From: Verrucomicrobiaceae bacterium UBA1938
Lineage (GTDB): Bacteria > Verrucomicrobiota > Verrucomicrobiia > Verrucomicrobiales > Verrucomicrobiaceae
DNA: 64,000 bases
Direction of reading: 5' to 3'
Assembly: GCA_002336895.1 (NCBI GenBank)
Contig: DDFC01000035.1
Location: 195,741-259,740 of the forward strand
Part shown: positions 8,227-16,679 of the stretch, piece after piece
How the letters are laid out: each line of letters opens with the position of its first letter
How positions within the stretch are numbered: position 1 is the stretch's first letter
The notes under the pieces: model-generated
The model's database searches: none
What the model saw: the letters and a program-made list of their open reading frames with translations, nothing else
Told to the model about the DNA's origin: nothing
Position numbers and translations under genes: made by a program

Positions 8227-9762
8227 TCACGCCCACAGCCTTCGATCCAGAGTGCGGTAGCTGATGGCTTCGAGCACGTTATCGGCGGTGATTTTATCAT
8301 GCCCTGCCAGGTCGGCCAGAGTGCGCGCCACTTTGAGGATGCGGTCATGGGCGCGGGCACTGAAGTTCATCTCGCTCATGGCATGCTCCAGACAGCCGGA
8401 GCCTTCGGCATCCAGCTCGCAGAATTTTTTGATGAGCCTGGGCGTCATGCTGCTGTTGGCATGAACGCCGGCATGCTTGGCGTAACGCTCCTGCTGCATG
8501 CCACGTGCGGTTTCCACACGTTTGCGGATGTTCTGGGATGCCTCGCCACCTTCGCTGGAAGCCAGGGCTTTGTAATCCACCAGCGGCACCTCCACATGAA
8601 GATCAATGCGGTCCAGCAACGGACCGCTGATGCGCTGACGATACCGCTGTATGACCACCGAGCCGCAGCGACACTCGCGCTTCAAATCACCGTAGTAACC
8701 GCAAGGGCATGGATTCATGGCGGCCACGAGCATGAATTTGGCAGGAAAAGTGACACTGCCTGCAGCGCGTGAGATGGTGACCTTGCCATCCTCCAGCGGC
8801 TGACGCATCACCTCAAGCGTGCTGCGGCGGAATTCGGGCAGCTCGTCCAGAAAAAGCACGCCGTTGTGCGCCAGCGAGACCTCACCCGGACCGGGGTTGG
8901 TGCCGCCTCCGAGCAGGCCGGCATCGCTGATGGTATGATGGGGCGAACGGAACGGACGAGTGGCGACAAAGGCACTGGCCTCCGTAAGCAAACCTGCTGC
9001 GCTGTGGATTTTGGTGATCTCGATGGCTTCCTCCTCGGTCATGCCTGGCATGATGGTGGGAATGCGTTTCGCGATCATGGATTTTCCCGTGCCAGGCGGC
9101 CCGATCATCAGCAGGCCATGCCCGCCACTGACAGCTATCTCGATGGCGCGAGTGGCGTCCGCCTGGCCTTTCACGTCATTGAAATCGATGTCGTAATGCG
9201 AGACTGCGCCAAACAACTCCGCCGCGCGGCAGGGCTCGGGCGCGATTTCCAGGTCTTCTTTGAGGTACTCGACGGCCTCACGAAGAGTGGAAACACCCAC
9301 GATGTCGATGCCGGCGACGACGCTGGCCTCCACTGCGGCGCGTCTGGGCACGAGCAGGCGTTTGCGTCCTTTGCGCCGGGCCTCAAGCGCCACCGCCAGC
9401 AGACCGCGCACCGGCCGCAGTTCGCCATTGAGGGCCAGCTCTCCGATCATGGCCGTCTCCGCCAGTCTGGCCATGGGAATTCGAGACCTGTGTGCGATGA
9501 GGGAAATGGCGATGGGCAGGTCAAATCCCGTGCCTTCCTTTTTGAGGTCTGCCGGGGCCAGATTCACGGTGGTCACGCCATCATTCATCATGAAGCCGCA
9601 GGAGGAGATCGCCGCCGCGACACGCTCGCGGCTTTCCTTCACCGAAGCATCCGGCAGCCCGACGATAAACATTTTTGGATTTCCACCCCCATCATAAGAT
9701 TCAATCTCTACTTCCACGGCATCGACGCCGAGCAGGGTGGCTGAGTAGGTTCTGGCGATCAT
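8227..9762 (-). CDS. comM: YifB/ComM family Mg-chelatase-like AAA+ ATPase
   Basis: The start at 9762 (MIARTYSATLLGVDA) matches the usual ComM N-terminus; an upstream ATG at 9813 adds 17 atypical residues. The 511-residue product has the N-terminal Lon-protease-like ChlI domain (residues 1-165), the AAA+ core with Walker A GPPGTGKSMIAKR and Walker B VLFLDELPEF, the MNPCPCGY block with a four-cysteine cluster, and the C-terminal Mg-chelatase domain. ComM is a hexameric helicase that promotes branch migration during natural transformation in Vibrio. The length is normal for the family and all ATPase motifs are intact. The gene is monocistronic and convergent with the DUF5069 gene. Confidence 0.9.
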   Translation of the reverse strand: MIARTYSATLLGVDAVEVEIESYDGGGNPKMFIVGLPDASVKESRERVAAAISSCGFMMNDGVTTVNLAPADLKKEGTGFDLPIAISLIAHRSRIPMARLAETAMIGELALNGELRPVRGLLAVALEARRKGRKRLLVPRRAAVEASVVAGIDIVGVSTLREAVEYLKEDLEIAPEPCRAAELFGAVSHYDIDFNDVKGQADATRAIEIAVSGGHGLLMIGPPGTGKSMIAKRIPTIMPGMTEEEAIEITKIHSAAGLLTEASAFVATRPFRSPHHTISDAGLLGGGTNPGPGEVSLAHNGVLFLDELPEFRRSTLEVMRQPLEDGKVTISRAAGSVTFPAKFMLVAAMNPCPCGYYGDLKRECRCGSVVIQRYRQRISGPLLDRIDLHVEVPLVDYKALASSEGGEASQNIRKRVETARGMQQERYAKHAGVHANSSMTPRLIKKFCELDAEGSGCLEHAMSEMNFSARAHDRILKVARTLADLAGHDKITADNVLEAISYRTLDRRLWA

Positions 9763-9949
9763 TCGGAAAAGATTATCCAGCGCTTGAAGATGAGAGCAAG
9801 TTTCGGCCTGCATCTTTCCTAGGCAAAATCAAGCTGCCGCCACACCTGCCCGTGTGCGGCTGGCAATGTTGTTCTTGAGTTTAGTCACCGGACCATTTCA
9901 TGTAGTCCTCAAGGTGGCATCTGGAAGAGGATCTCACCGCACTCCTGCC

Positions 9950-11368
9950 ATGAAACCCTTTCCCCAAGATTTTTCCCGCCGTCATTTCCTCCGCTCTGCG
10001 GTGGCGGGGCCGGCACTCATCCCAGCTGCCTTTGCCGGAGCGGAAGAGGGAAAAGACCGCTCATCGTTTGAAGAGCCAGGACGCAAGGTGCCGCTGAACA
10101 GTGATGCAGATGTCATCGTATGCGGCGCAGGGCCGGCAGGAATCGCAGCCGCCATCGCTGCAGCACGCGCTGGCGCCCGGGTTCGTTTGTTTGAAGTGCA
10201 TGGCTGCCTGGGGGGTGTGTGGACCGCTGGTCTGCTGACCTATATCTTTGATTTCGACAAGCCGGGTCTCACCCGTGAACTGACAAAGCGGCTGGATGAG
10301 CGCCAGGCACGCAGCAGCAAGAACCCCTCCCGCTTTGCCTATGTGCCGGAGGAAATGAAGCTGCTGCTGGAGGAGATGTGCGCGGAGGCTGGGGTAAAAT
10401 TTCAGCTGCATACGCGCGTGGCAGCCGCCTACCGCAGCAGTAATGGCAAACGCCTCACCACCATCGTCACCGAGTCCAAATCCGGCAGGCAGGCCTGGAG
10501 CGCTCCTGTCTTTATTGATGCGACTGGCGATGGTGATCTAGGTGCTCTGGCCGGATGCGAATGGGAGACTGGCAAGACAAACGCCTGCCCCTGCCAGCCG
10601 ATGACGATGAATGCGCTGGCCGTCGTACGCGATGCCAAGGCGCTCTCTCAGTTCACCTCATTCAAGACTTCGGACGAATTCAAGGGGCCGGGCGGCCACC
10701 TGACATGTGTGCAGGCCTTCAAGCAGGAGCTGAAACGCGCGGGCGTGGAGACATCCTACGGGCACCCCACCATCTTCCCTGTGCGGGATGAACTGGTGAT
10801 GCTGATGCTGAACCACGAGTACGGCGTGCTCTCTTATGACGCAGATGCCATCACCCAGGCCACCGTGCGTTCGCGCGCAGAGGTGCACCGCATCGTGGCA
10901 GCCCTGAGAAAGCTGGGCGGTGTGTGGGACGGGCTGCAGGTGGCTGCCACGGCGGAACAGATAGGCGTGAGAGACGGCAGGCGCATCCGTGGTCGGCATG
11001 TCCTGACCAAACAGGATCTGCTCGCTGGCGCACGATACGAGGACAGCGTGGCGCGTGTGACCTTTGGCGTGGATATTCATGCGGAAACCAAGGAGACCAA
11101 CAAGACCGAAGCCATTTCCCACGGTGGCTTTTCCACCAAGCCGTATGACATTCCCCTGAGAGCACTCATCGCCAAAGATGTGGATGGCCTCATGATGGCC
11201 GGCCGCTGCATCAGCGGCGACTACATCGCCCACGCCAGCTATCGTGTCACAGGCAATGCTGTGGCGATGGGTGAGGCTGCCGGTGCCGTGGCAGCGCTGG
11301 CCGCCACTACGCACAGACTCCCGCACGAGGTGGACTGGAGAGAAGCCAAGAGCCTGCTGAAAATCTAG
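9950..11368 (+). CDS. Tat-exported FAD-dependent oxidoreductase
   Basis: The ATG at 9950 gives a 472-residue protein starting with a twin-arginine signal (SRRHFLRSAVAGPALIPAAFA), so it is probably folded with its cofactor and exported by Tat. A tatC gene lies at 52.7 kb. The dinucleotide-binding motif VIVCGAGPAGIAAAIAAARAG starts near residue 53. The glycine-rich C-terminal block (GLMMAGRCISGDYIAHASYR) and the GDGDLGALAGC motif fit the FAD_oxidored family (Pfam12831), abundant in Verrucomicrobiota and Planctomycetota. Substrates are generally unknown, and some members are linked to polysaccharide or sugar use. No functional partner is adjacent. Confidence 0.8.
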   Translation: MKPFPQDFSRRHFLRSAVAGPALIPAAFAGAEEGKDRSSFEEPGRKVPLNSDADVIVCGAGPAGIAAAIAAARAGARVRLFEVHGCLGGVWTAGLLTYIFDFDKPGLTRELTKRLDERQARSSKNPSRFAYVPEEMKLLLEEMCAEAGVKFQLHTRVAAAYRSSNGKRLTTIVTESKSGRQAWSAPVFIDATGDGDLGALAGCEWETGKTNACPCQPMTMNALAVVRDAKALSQFTSFKTSDEFKGPGGHLTCVQAFKQELKRAGVETSYGHPTIFPVRDELVMLMLNHEYGVLSYDADAITQATVRSRAEVHRIVAALRKLGGVWDGLQVAATAEQIGVRDGRRIRGRHVLTKQDLLAGARYEDSVARVTFGVDIHAETKETNKTEAISHGGFSTKPYDIPLRALIAKDVDGLMMAGRCISGDYIAHASYRVTGNAVAMGEAAGAVAALAATTHRLPHEVDWREAKSLLKI

Positions 11369-11678
11369 GCCAAGCATCATCGACTGGCGGAGCGCGCCCC
11401 CGCATCTGCGGGGAATGACGCTGCGGCATGAACTGCGATCTTTTCGGAACACTCCCTGTGCTCCGTATGTACCGCATTCTCGACGCCCCCACCGAAGCCC
11501 CCACGGCCCACTCTCAGGCTGTAACCGCTGAGATCGGAAAAGCAGTCGAGATTTCACTGGGAGCCGGCTCAGCAGCAGACCGCCATGATCATGGTCCGGT
11601 CATGGTCTGCCTGACAGAATCGAAGGTCAGCTGGGCCAGTTCCGCTGCTTTTGAATTACGCTGGACCTCACTCGCGGC
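11369..11678 (+). other. Intergenic region before the EPS locus; holds a palindrome and a doubtful small ORF
   Basis: This 310-base gap separates the oxidoreductase from the sensor kinase. It contains a GC-rich palindrome (11398-11413) and an 84-codon plus-strand frame (11428-11682) that overlaps the kinase start by four bases. The frame's product has no domain, signal or convincing composition, so it is not called as a gene. The promoter for the kinase and perhaps the following genes is expected here, but no clear -35/-10 pair was recognised. Confidence 0.4.
11398..11413. repeat. GC-rich palindrome, copy A
   Basis: CCCCGCA-TC-TGCGGGG is a perfect seven-base-pair inverted repeat followed by AATGACG. 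It shares its arms exactly with the copy at 22403-22418. It lies 30 bases after the oxidoreductase stop. No T run follows it, so it is not a standard terminator. Confidence 0.6.
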
Positions 11679-14669
11679 ATGAACGGAAAAAGCGCCACTT
11701 CCCTGGAATCCGGGCATGTCAACATGCGGGATTTTGTGCGGGTTTTTCCATTCTACTTTGCGTGGGATGAGAACAACGTCATCACAGAATCAGGCAGCTC
11801 CCTTCTGAAGATCTGCCCGCGGGCAAAGGCGGGAGCGCGGCTGCAGGACGTCTTCCGCGCCCAAAGCCCCGAGGGAGAATTTTGCGATGCTCATGCACGG
11901 GCGAATCTGGACCGCCTGTTTTTGCTGGAGGATCTGAGAAACGGCGTCGTACTGCGCGGGCAGGTGCTCATGCTCGAGCGTCCACGGCGCGGCATCATGC
12001 TGGCCACGCCATGGCTCACGGAACCTGACCAGGCCCACCTGCTGGGACTGACCCCCAATGACTTTGCGGTACATGATCAGACCCTGGATCTGCTGCAGGT
12101 GCTGCAGATGCAGCGGAAAGTGACCATGGACCTCCAGCGTCTGGCATCCCAGCTGACAGACCAGCGGATTCAACTGCGCGAGCAGGAAGAACAGTCACGC
12201 AAGCTGGCGCTGGTGGCTGCAAGGACGGACAATGCAGTGATCGTCACTGACGCAGCCGGGGGGATCGAGTGGGTCAATGAAGGCTTCACACGCATGACTG
12301 GATGGCATCTTGAGGAAGTCATCGGGAAGCAGCCGGGAGACTTCCTCCGCTGTCCAGAAGTGGATCCCGAATCAGACAGTTTCATGAACCAGTGCCTGCA
12401 GCAGCAGCGTGGATTCCGTGTGGAGATGCTGAACTATCACCGCTCCGGCAGGAAATACTGGTCCTCCATTGAGATCCAGCCCATCCGCAATGATGCAGGT
12501 GAAGTGGTGAACTTCATGTCGATCGAGAGCGACATCACCCAGCGCCGGCAGGACGACCAGCGCCGTGCATTGCAGTATTCCACCAGTCGAACCCTGGCCG
12601 GAGCAGGATCAGTGCGCGAAGCCGCTTCCGACGTGATCCAGCTGATCTGCAACCAGCTTGGATGGATCGCAGGCGGGCTCTGGATGCTGGATGCCGACCA
12701 TCAATCCCTGCACCTGACCGAGATCTGGTATTCCCCCCTGAGAAACATCGATGAATTTGTGGAGCTCAGCCGCTCGCTGACATTCAGGCCAGGATACGGA
12801 CTGCCGGGCATCGTGCTGCAGAGCTGCCAGCCGCAGTGGATACGTGATGTGGCCGAGCATGCCGAATGCCCGCGCGCAGACATGGCCAGAAAATGCCAGC
12901 TGCATGGCGCCATCGGATTCCCAATTGTGGCCCAGGGGGATATTCTCGGAGTCCTGGAGCTTTTCAGCTCTGATGCCTCGGCCCCCGAAGAGTCATTGCT
13001 GGAGGCGTTTTCCGGCATCGGGAACCAGCTAGGACAATTCATTGTGCGCAAGTGCGTGGAACAAAATCTGGTAAGCGCCAAGGAGTCTGCCGAAAGCGCA
13101 AATCGAGCAAAGAGCGAGTTTCTGGCCACCATGAGCCATGAGATCCGCACGCCCATGAACGGCATCATCGGCATGTCATCGCTGCTGCTGGACACCCGTC
13201 TGGATGACAGGCAGCATGAAATGGTGGAAGCCGTGCGGCAAAGCGGAGAGGCACTCATGACCATCATCGAGGACATCCTCGACTTCTCCAAAATCGAGGC
13301 CCGCAGGCTGGATCTGGTGGATGAAACCTACCGGCTTGACTCGATCATTGATGGGGTGGCCGGCCTGCTCCAGCACAAGGCCATCGCACGCGGCCTGGAT
13401 CTTAAAATTGACATAGATCCACGAATTCCGCTGACCCTCAAAGGTGATCCGGGCCGTCTGCGTCAGATTCTGATGAACCTCGTGGGAAATGGCATCAAGT
13501 TCACCGATCAGGGCAGCATTGTCATCAAAGCCTGCATGCTTCCCCAAACAGAGAGTGAAGACCGCATGATCGAGATCAGCGTGTCTGACAGCGGCATCGG
13601 CATGAACGAGGAACAGCAGCGCAAGCTATTTCAGGCATTCTCGCAAGTGGACAGCTCCACCACCCGCCGCTTCGGCGGCACCGGGCTGGGGCTGGCCATC
13701 AGCAAGCGTCTGGTGGAGCTGATGGGCGGCGACATCGGGGTGGAGAGCGCCCCAGGCACAGGCTCCCGCTTCTGGTTCAAGCTGCCCGTGCGCGAGGTCA
13801 GCGCTGCAGAACAAAAAGCAGAACTCGAGCATAGCGCGCAATCGGCCGCCAACGCCGTGCCTGCTCATGGCTCGCGCAAGCCCAGGCTGCTGGTCGTAGA
13901 AGACAATGAGGTCAATCTCCGCATGGCCATCCTGATGCTGGAGAAATTCGGCTTTGAGGCTGACGTGGCGCGTGACGGAGAGCAGGCCGTCAATCAGTTT
14001 GCCGCAAACGCCTACGATGCCATTCTCATGGACTGCCACATGCCAGCCATGGACGGCTACGAGGCCACGCGGGCAATTCGTGAAATCGAAGCCAGCGCAC
14101 ACTGGATCCGCCCACACTGCCGGATCATCGCCATGACCGCAAATGTCATGAATGGAGAAAAGCAGCGCTGCATGGAGGCGGGAATGGACGACTACGTCTC
14201 CAAGCCGCTCCGCGCCAAAGCCCTCATCGAGGCTCTGGAGCAAATCCAGGTGCTGGCCTCCAAGGACAAACCTGAAAACACCTGCGGAGTGTGGTCGGAA
14301 GAAGAGGCCCACACCGCCCGCGACGCTGTCAAAATGCTGACGGATGAACTGAGCGCTGAAGATACTGCGGAGCTGATCGAGAGCTGGCTCAAAGACACGC
14401 CGGAACGCATCACTGAACTGGAAAAACTGGCCGCCGGGCAGGATCAACCCGCACTGCGCCGCACTGCGCACTCCCTGAAGGGCAGCAGCTCGCTTTTTGG
14501 CCTCACTCACATTCATTCGCTGTGCCGGGATCTCGAAGGCCTGGCGGAAGCCGGCAGCCGTGCCTCCCAGCCAGCCCTGGTGGAGCAGATCCGGCTGGGC
14601 TTTGCCAGCGCCGAGCCCTCCCTGAGGGAAGAGCTGAACCATCTCCGAACCATGACCCTATCCTCATGA
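11679..14669 (+). CDS. Hybrid histidine kinase: HNOBA-like, PAS, GAF, HisKA, HATPase, REC, Hpt
   Basis: The 996-residue soluble protein begins with a region (about 20-150) resembling the HNOBA domain of soluble guanylate cyclases: FPFYFAWDENN, ICPRAKAGARLQDVF, LRGQVLMLERP, then ATPWLTEPD and LTPNDFAVHDQTLDLL. A short coiled coil leads into a PAS domain (173-290), a GAF domain (294-459), HisKA with His487 in ATMSHEIRTPMNG, and an ATPase domain with the N box near 594 and GGTGLGLAIS near 666. A receiver follows with Asp785 (ILMDCHMPAMDG), then an Hpt domain with His931 (RTAHSLKGSS). No membrane segments were seen. All phosphorelay residues are intact, so it can relay phosphate to a separate receiver, such as the single-domain REC at 20047 (inference). 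Its stop overlaps the first glycosyltransferase by four bases. Confidence 0.88.
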   Translation: MNGKSATSLESGHVNMRDFVRVFPFYFAWDENNVITESGSSLLKICPRAKAGARLQDVFRAQSPEGEFCDAHARANLDRLFLLEDLRNGVVLRGQVLMLERPRRGIMLATPWLTEPDQAHLLGLTPNDFAVHDQTLDLLQVLQMQRKVTMDLQRLASQLTDQRIQLREQEEQSRKLALVAARTDNAVIVTDAAGGIEWVNEGFTRMTGWHLEEVIGKQPGDFLRCPEVDPESDSFMNQCLQQQRGFRVEMLNYHRSGRKYWSSIEIQPIRNDAGEVVNFMSIESDITQRRQDDQRRALQYSTSRTLAGAGSVREAASDVIQLICNQLGWIAGGLWMLDADHQSLHLTEIWYSPLRNIDEFVELSRSLTFRPGYGLPGIVLQSCQPQWIRDVAEHAECPRADMARKCQLHGAIGFPIVAQGDILGVLELFSSDASAPEESLLEAFSGIGNQLGQFIVRKCVEQNLVSAKESAESANRAKSEFLATMSHEIRTPMNGIIGMSSLLLDTRLDDRQHEMVEAVRQSGEALMTIIEDILDFSKIEARRLDLVDETYRLDSIIDGVAGLLQHKAIARGLDLKIDIDPRIPLTLKGDPGRLRQILMNLVGNGIKFTDQGSIVIKACMLPQTESEDRMIEISVSDSGIGMNEEQQRKLFQAFSQVDSSTTRRFGGTGLGLAISKRLVELMGGDIGVESAPGTGSRFWFKLPVREVSAAEQKAELEHSAQSAANAVPAHGSRKPRLLVVEDNEVNLRMAILMLEKFGFEADVARDGEQAVNQFAANAYDAILMDCHMPAMDGYEATRAIREIEASAHWIRPHCRIIAMTANVMNGEKQRCMEAGMDDYVSKPLRAKALIEALEQIQVLASKDKPENTCGVWSEEEAHTARDAVKMLTDELSAEDTAELIESWLKDTPERITELEKLAAGQDQPALRRTAHSLKGSSSLFGLTHIHSLCRDLEGLAEAGSRASQPALVEQIRLGFASAEPSLREELNHLRTMTLSS

Positions 14670-15922
14670 AAATCCTCTATGTACACGAACGGTATGGCGC
14701 CCTGGCAGGCGCTGAGGCAAACGCCTTCATCACTGCTCAGGAGCTGGGTGCACGCGGGCATCAGACAGGCATTTTGCACGGTCCCGGCACCGGCAAAAAT
14801 GAGGAAGGCTGGAACCGCGCTTTCAGCGAGCGTCATGCACTCACCGGAGACACCGCTGCGCAGACCCGGGCCGCGCTGGCATCCTTCAAGCCAGATGCGG
14901 TTTACGTCCATAAAATGGCCGATCTCGATGTGATCCAGACGCTGGTGGACAGCGGCCTGCCACTGGTGCGCATGGTGCATGACCACGACATCTACTGCAT
15001 GCGGAGCTACAAGTACCACTACTTCTCACGCAAGATATGCACCCGGGCCGCATCCCTGTACTGCGTGTATGGCTGCGGTGCATGCCTGGTCAAAAACAAC
15101 GGAGGGAAATTTCCGCTCAAGTGGGTCAGCTACCGTGCCAAAAAGCGGGAGATCGCCCTGAACCGCCGCTTTCACCGCATGGTGGTCGTCACGCAGTACA
15201 TGAGGGACGAACTGCTCAATAATGGCTTTGACTCCGGGAGGATTGAGATCCACGCACCAGTCCCGCGCATGGGCGACCCGGACCTGCGAAGCACTTTCAG
15301 TGACCGCAACCTCATCCTTTACGCAGGCCAGATCATCCGTGGCAAAGGCGTGGACGTCCTGCTCGAATCCCTGGCCCGTGTGGAGTCAAAGTTTGAGTGC
15401 ATCATTCTCGGAGACGGAAACCACAAGGCCTACTGCGAGGAGCTGAGCCGCAAGCTGGGCCTGCAGGATCGCGTGCATTTCAAGGGTTTCATTCCCCAGG
15501 AAGAGCTGAAGGCCTACTACCGTGAGTGCAGCGTCGTTGCCCTCAGCAGCGTGTGGCCGGAACCGATCGCCACCATCGGCCTGGAGGTCATGCGCTACGC
15601 CCTGCCAGTGGTGGCCTTTGATGCCGGTGGCATCAAAGACTGGCTCAAAGACGGGTTCAACGGCCATCTCGTCCCTTGGATGAACCGTGACGCGTTTGCC
15701 GCATCCCTCGACAGCCTGCTGAAAAACAAAGACCAGGCCAGAAAGTTCGGCGAAAACGGACTCCGGCTGGTGAGCACACGCTACGATTTCCCTGCCTATA
15801 TTGTTGGGCTTGAGGAAATGTTTGAGCGTGCCATCGCGGAAGCCGGAAACAGCCGGGCGCATCAAAGTCCCCCACTTGAGGGGGGTTACAGCTTGAAGTC
15901 CGCCATTAAAGTTTCTGCGTGA
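14666..15922 (+). CDS. GT4-family glycosyltransferase
   Basis: The ATG at 14666 overlaps the kinase stop (ATGA), implying translational coupling. The 418-residue product has a GT-B fold: an N-terminal Rossmann half starting MKILYVHERYGALAGAEANA and a C-terminal half with LILYAGQIIRGKGVDVLLES and EPIATIGLEVMRYALPVVA, the EX7E motif of family GT4. A cysteine-rich central stretch (MRSYKYHYFSRKICTRA to CVYGCGACL) is seen in some GT4 members of EPS loci. It probably adds one sugar to the lipid-linked EPS repeat unit in the cytoplasm. The last 15 or so residues are encoded by a palindromic repeat element (15866-15885 and flank) and are probably not part of the ancestral enzyme. Confidence 0.85.
   Translation: MKILYVHERYGALAGAEANAFITAQELGARGHQTGILHGPGTGKNEEGWNRAFSERHALTGDTAAQTRAALASFKPDAVYVHKMADLDVIQTLVDSGLPLVRMVHDHDIYCMRSYKYHYFSRKICTRAASLYCVYGCGACLVKNNGGKFPLKWVSYRAKKREIALNRRFHRMVVVTQYMRDELLNNGFDSGRIEIHAPVPRMGDPDLRSTFSDRNLILYAGQIIRGKGVDVLLESLARVESKFECIILGDGNHKAYCEELSRKLGLQDRVHFKGFIPQEELKAYYRECSVVALSSVWPEPIATIGLEVMRYALPVVAFDAGGIKDWLKDGFNGHLVPWMNRDAFAASLDSLLKNKDQARKFGENGLRLVSTRYDFPAYIVGLEEMFERAIAEAGNSRAHQSPPLEGGYSLKSAIKVSA
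15866..15885 (+). repeat. GC-rich palindrome, copy B (inside a coding end)
   Basis: AGTCCCCC-ACTTGA-GGGGGG lies in frame at the 3' end of the preceding glycosyltransferase gene. Its flank AAGTTTCTGC (15909-15918) just before the next start also occurs at 22444-22453 just before another start. It strongly resembles the minus-strand copy at 43040-43064. Confidence 0.55.
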
Positions 15923-16677
15923 TGAAAAGATCGACTGTTCCCGAGCCCCCAGAAGTGAGGCGGATCCTTAAGGCTCAGAGCCGTCTGGGACGTCTGAGGA
16001 TGCGTTTTGCCATGCGCCTGAAACGCTGCCTGTGGCTCGCTGTCGTCAACGGCACCCATGCCGTCAAACGCCTCTTTGACATCGTCATCAGCATCATCGC
16101 CCTGATCCTCGCGGCACCGCTGATGATCGTCATCGCCCTGCTGATCCGCCGGGATGGCGGACCTGTGTTTTTCAAACAGCGCCGCATCGGATTCAACGGG
16201 AGGGACTTCGAAATGCTGAAGTTCCGCTCCATGTGTGTGGATGCCGAGGCGAAGCTCAATGCGCTGCTCGCGCAGAACGAAAAGTCTCAGGGGATCACCT
16301 TCAAGATGAAGAATGATCCGCGCATCACCTCCATCGGGCGCTTCATCCGCAAGGCATCCATCGACGAACTGCCTCAGTTCTTCAACGTGCTCAGGGGAGA
16401 CATGTCCATCGTGGGCCCGCGCCCATGCCTGCCACGCGAGGCGGCGCTCTACTCCAGCGCAGACCGCAGGCGCCTGCATGCCAAGCCCGGCATCACCTGC
16501 CTCTGGCAGGTGGGCGAGCGTGAGGGCCGCTTCTGGGAAATCGGCGACCGCAACAACATCGACTTCGGCGAGCAGGTCTCCTTGGATGTGCGCTACATCG
16601 AAAGCCACTCGTTTCTCCGGGATCTCTGGATCCTTCTCAAAACCATACCCGCCATCGTGCTGGGCAAAGGCATGTAA
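15922..16677 (+). CDS. Sugar transferase initiating EPS repeat-unit synthesis (WcaJ/PglC type)
   Basis: The ATG at 15922 overlaps the previous stop by one base; a GTG three bases earlier is possible. The 251-residue monotopic phosphoglycosyltransferase has one hydrophobic segment (LFDIVISIIALILAAPLMIV, residues 51-70), then GPVFFKQRRIGFNGRDF, the catalytic Asp148-Glu149 dyad in SIDELPQFFNVLRGDM, and the VGPRP and KPGITCLWQV blocks. Such enzymes transfer a sugar-1-phosphate from a UDP-sugar to undecaprenyl phosphate at the cytoplasmic face of the inner membrane. The sugar is not predictable. It lacks the multi-TM N-terminal half of WbaP/WcaJ and so resembles the short form. It is the first committed enzyme of this locus. 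Confidence 0.9.
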   Translation: MKRSTVPEPPEVRRILKAQSRLGRLRMRFAMRLKRCLWLAVVNGTHAVKRLFDIVISIIALILAAPLMIVIALLIRRDGGPVFFKQRRIGFNGRDFEMLKFRSMCVDAEAKLNALLAQNEKSQGITFKMKNDPRITSIGRFIRKASIDELPQFFNVLRGDMSIVGPRPCLPREAALYSSADRRRLHAKPGITCLWQVGEREGRFWEIGDRNNIDFGEQVSLDVRYIESHSFLRDLWILLKTIPAIVLGKGM

Positions 16678-16679
16678 TC

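Noticed and set aside
11428..11682. 84-codon frame overlapping the hybrid kinase start
   Set aside because: No domain, signal or conserved feature; the overlap alone is weak evidence.
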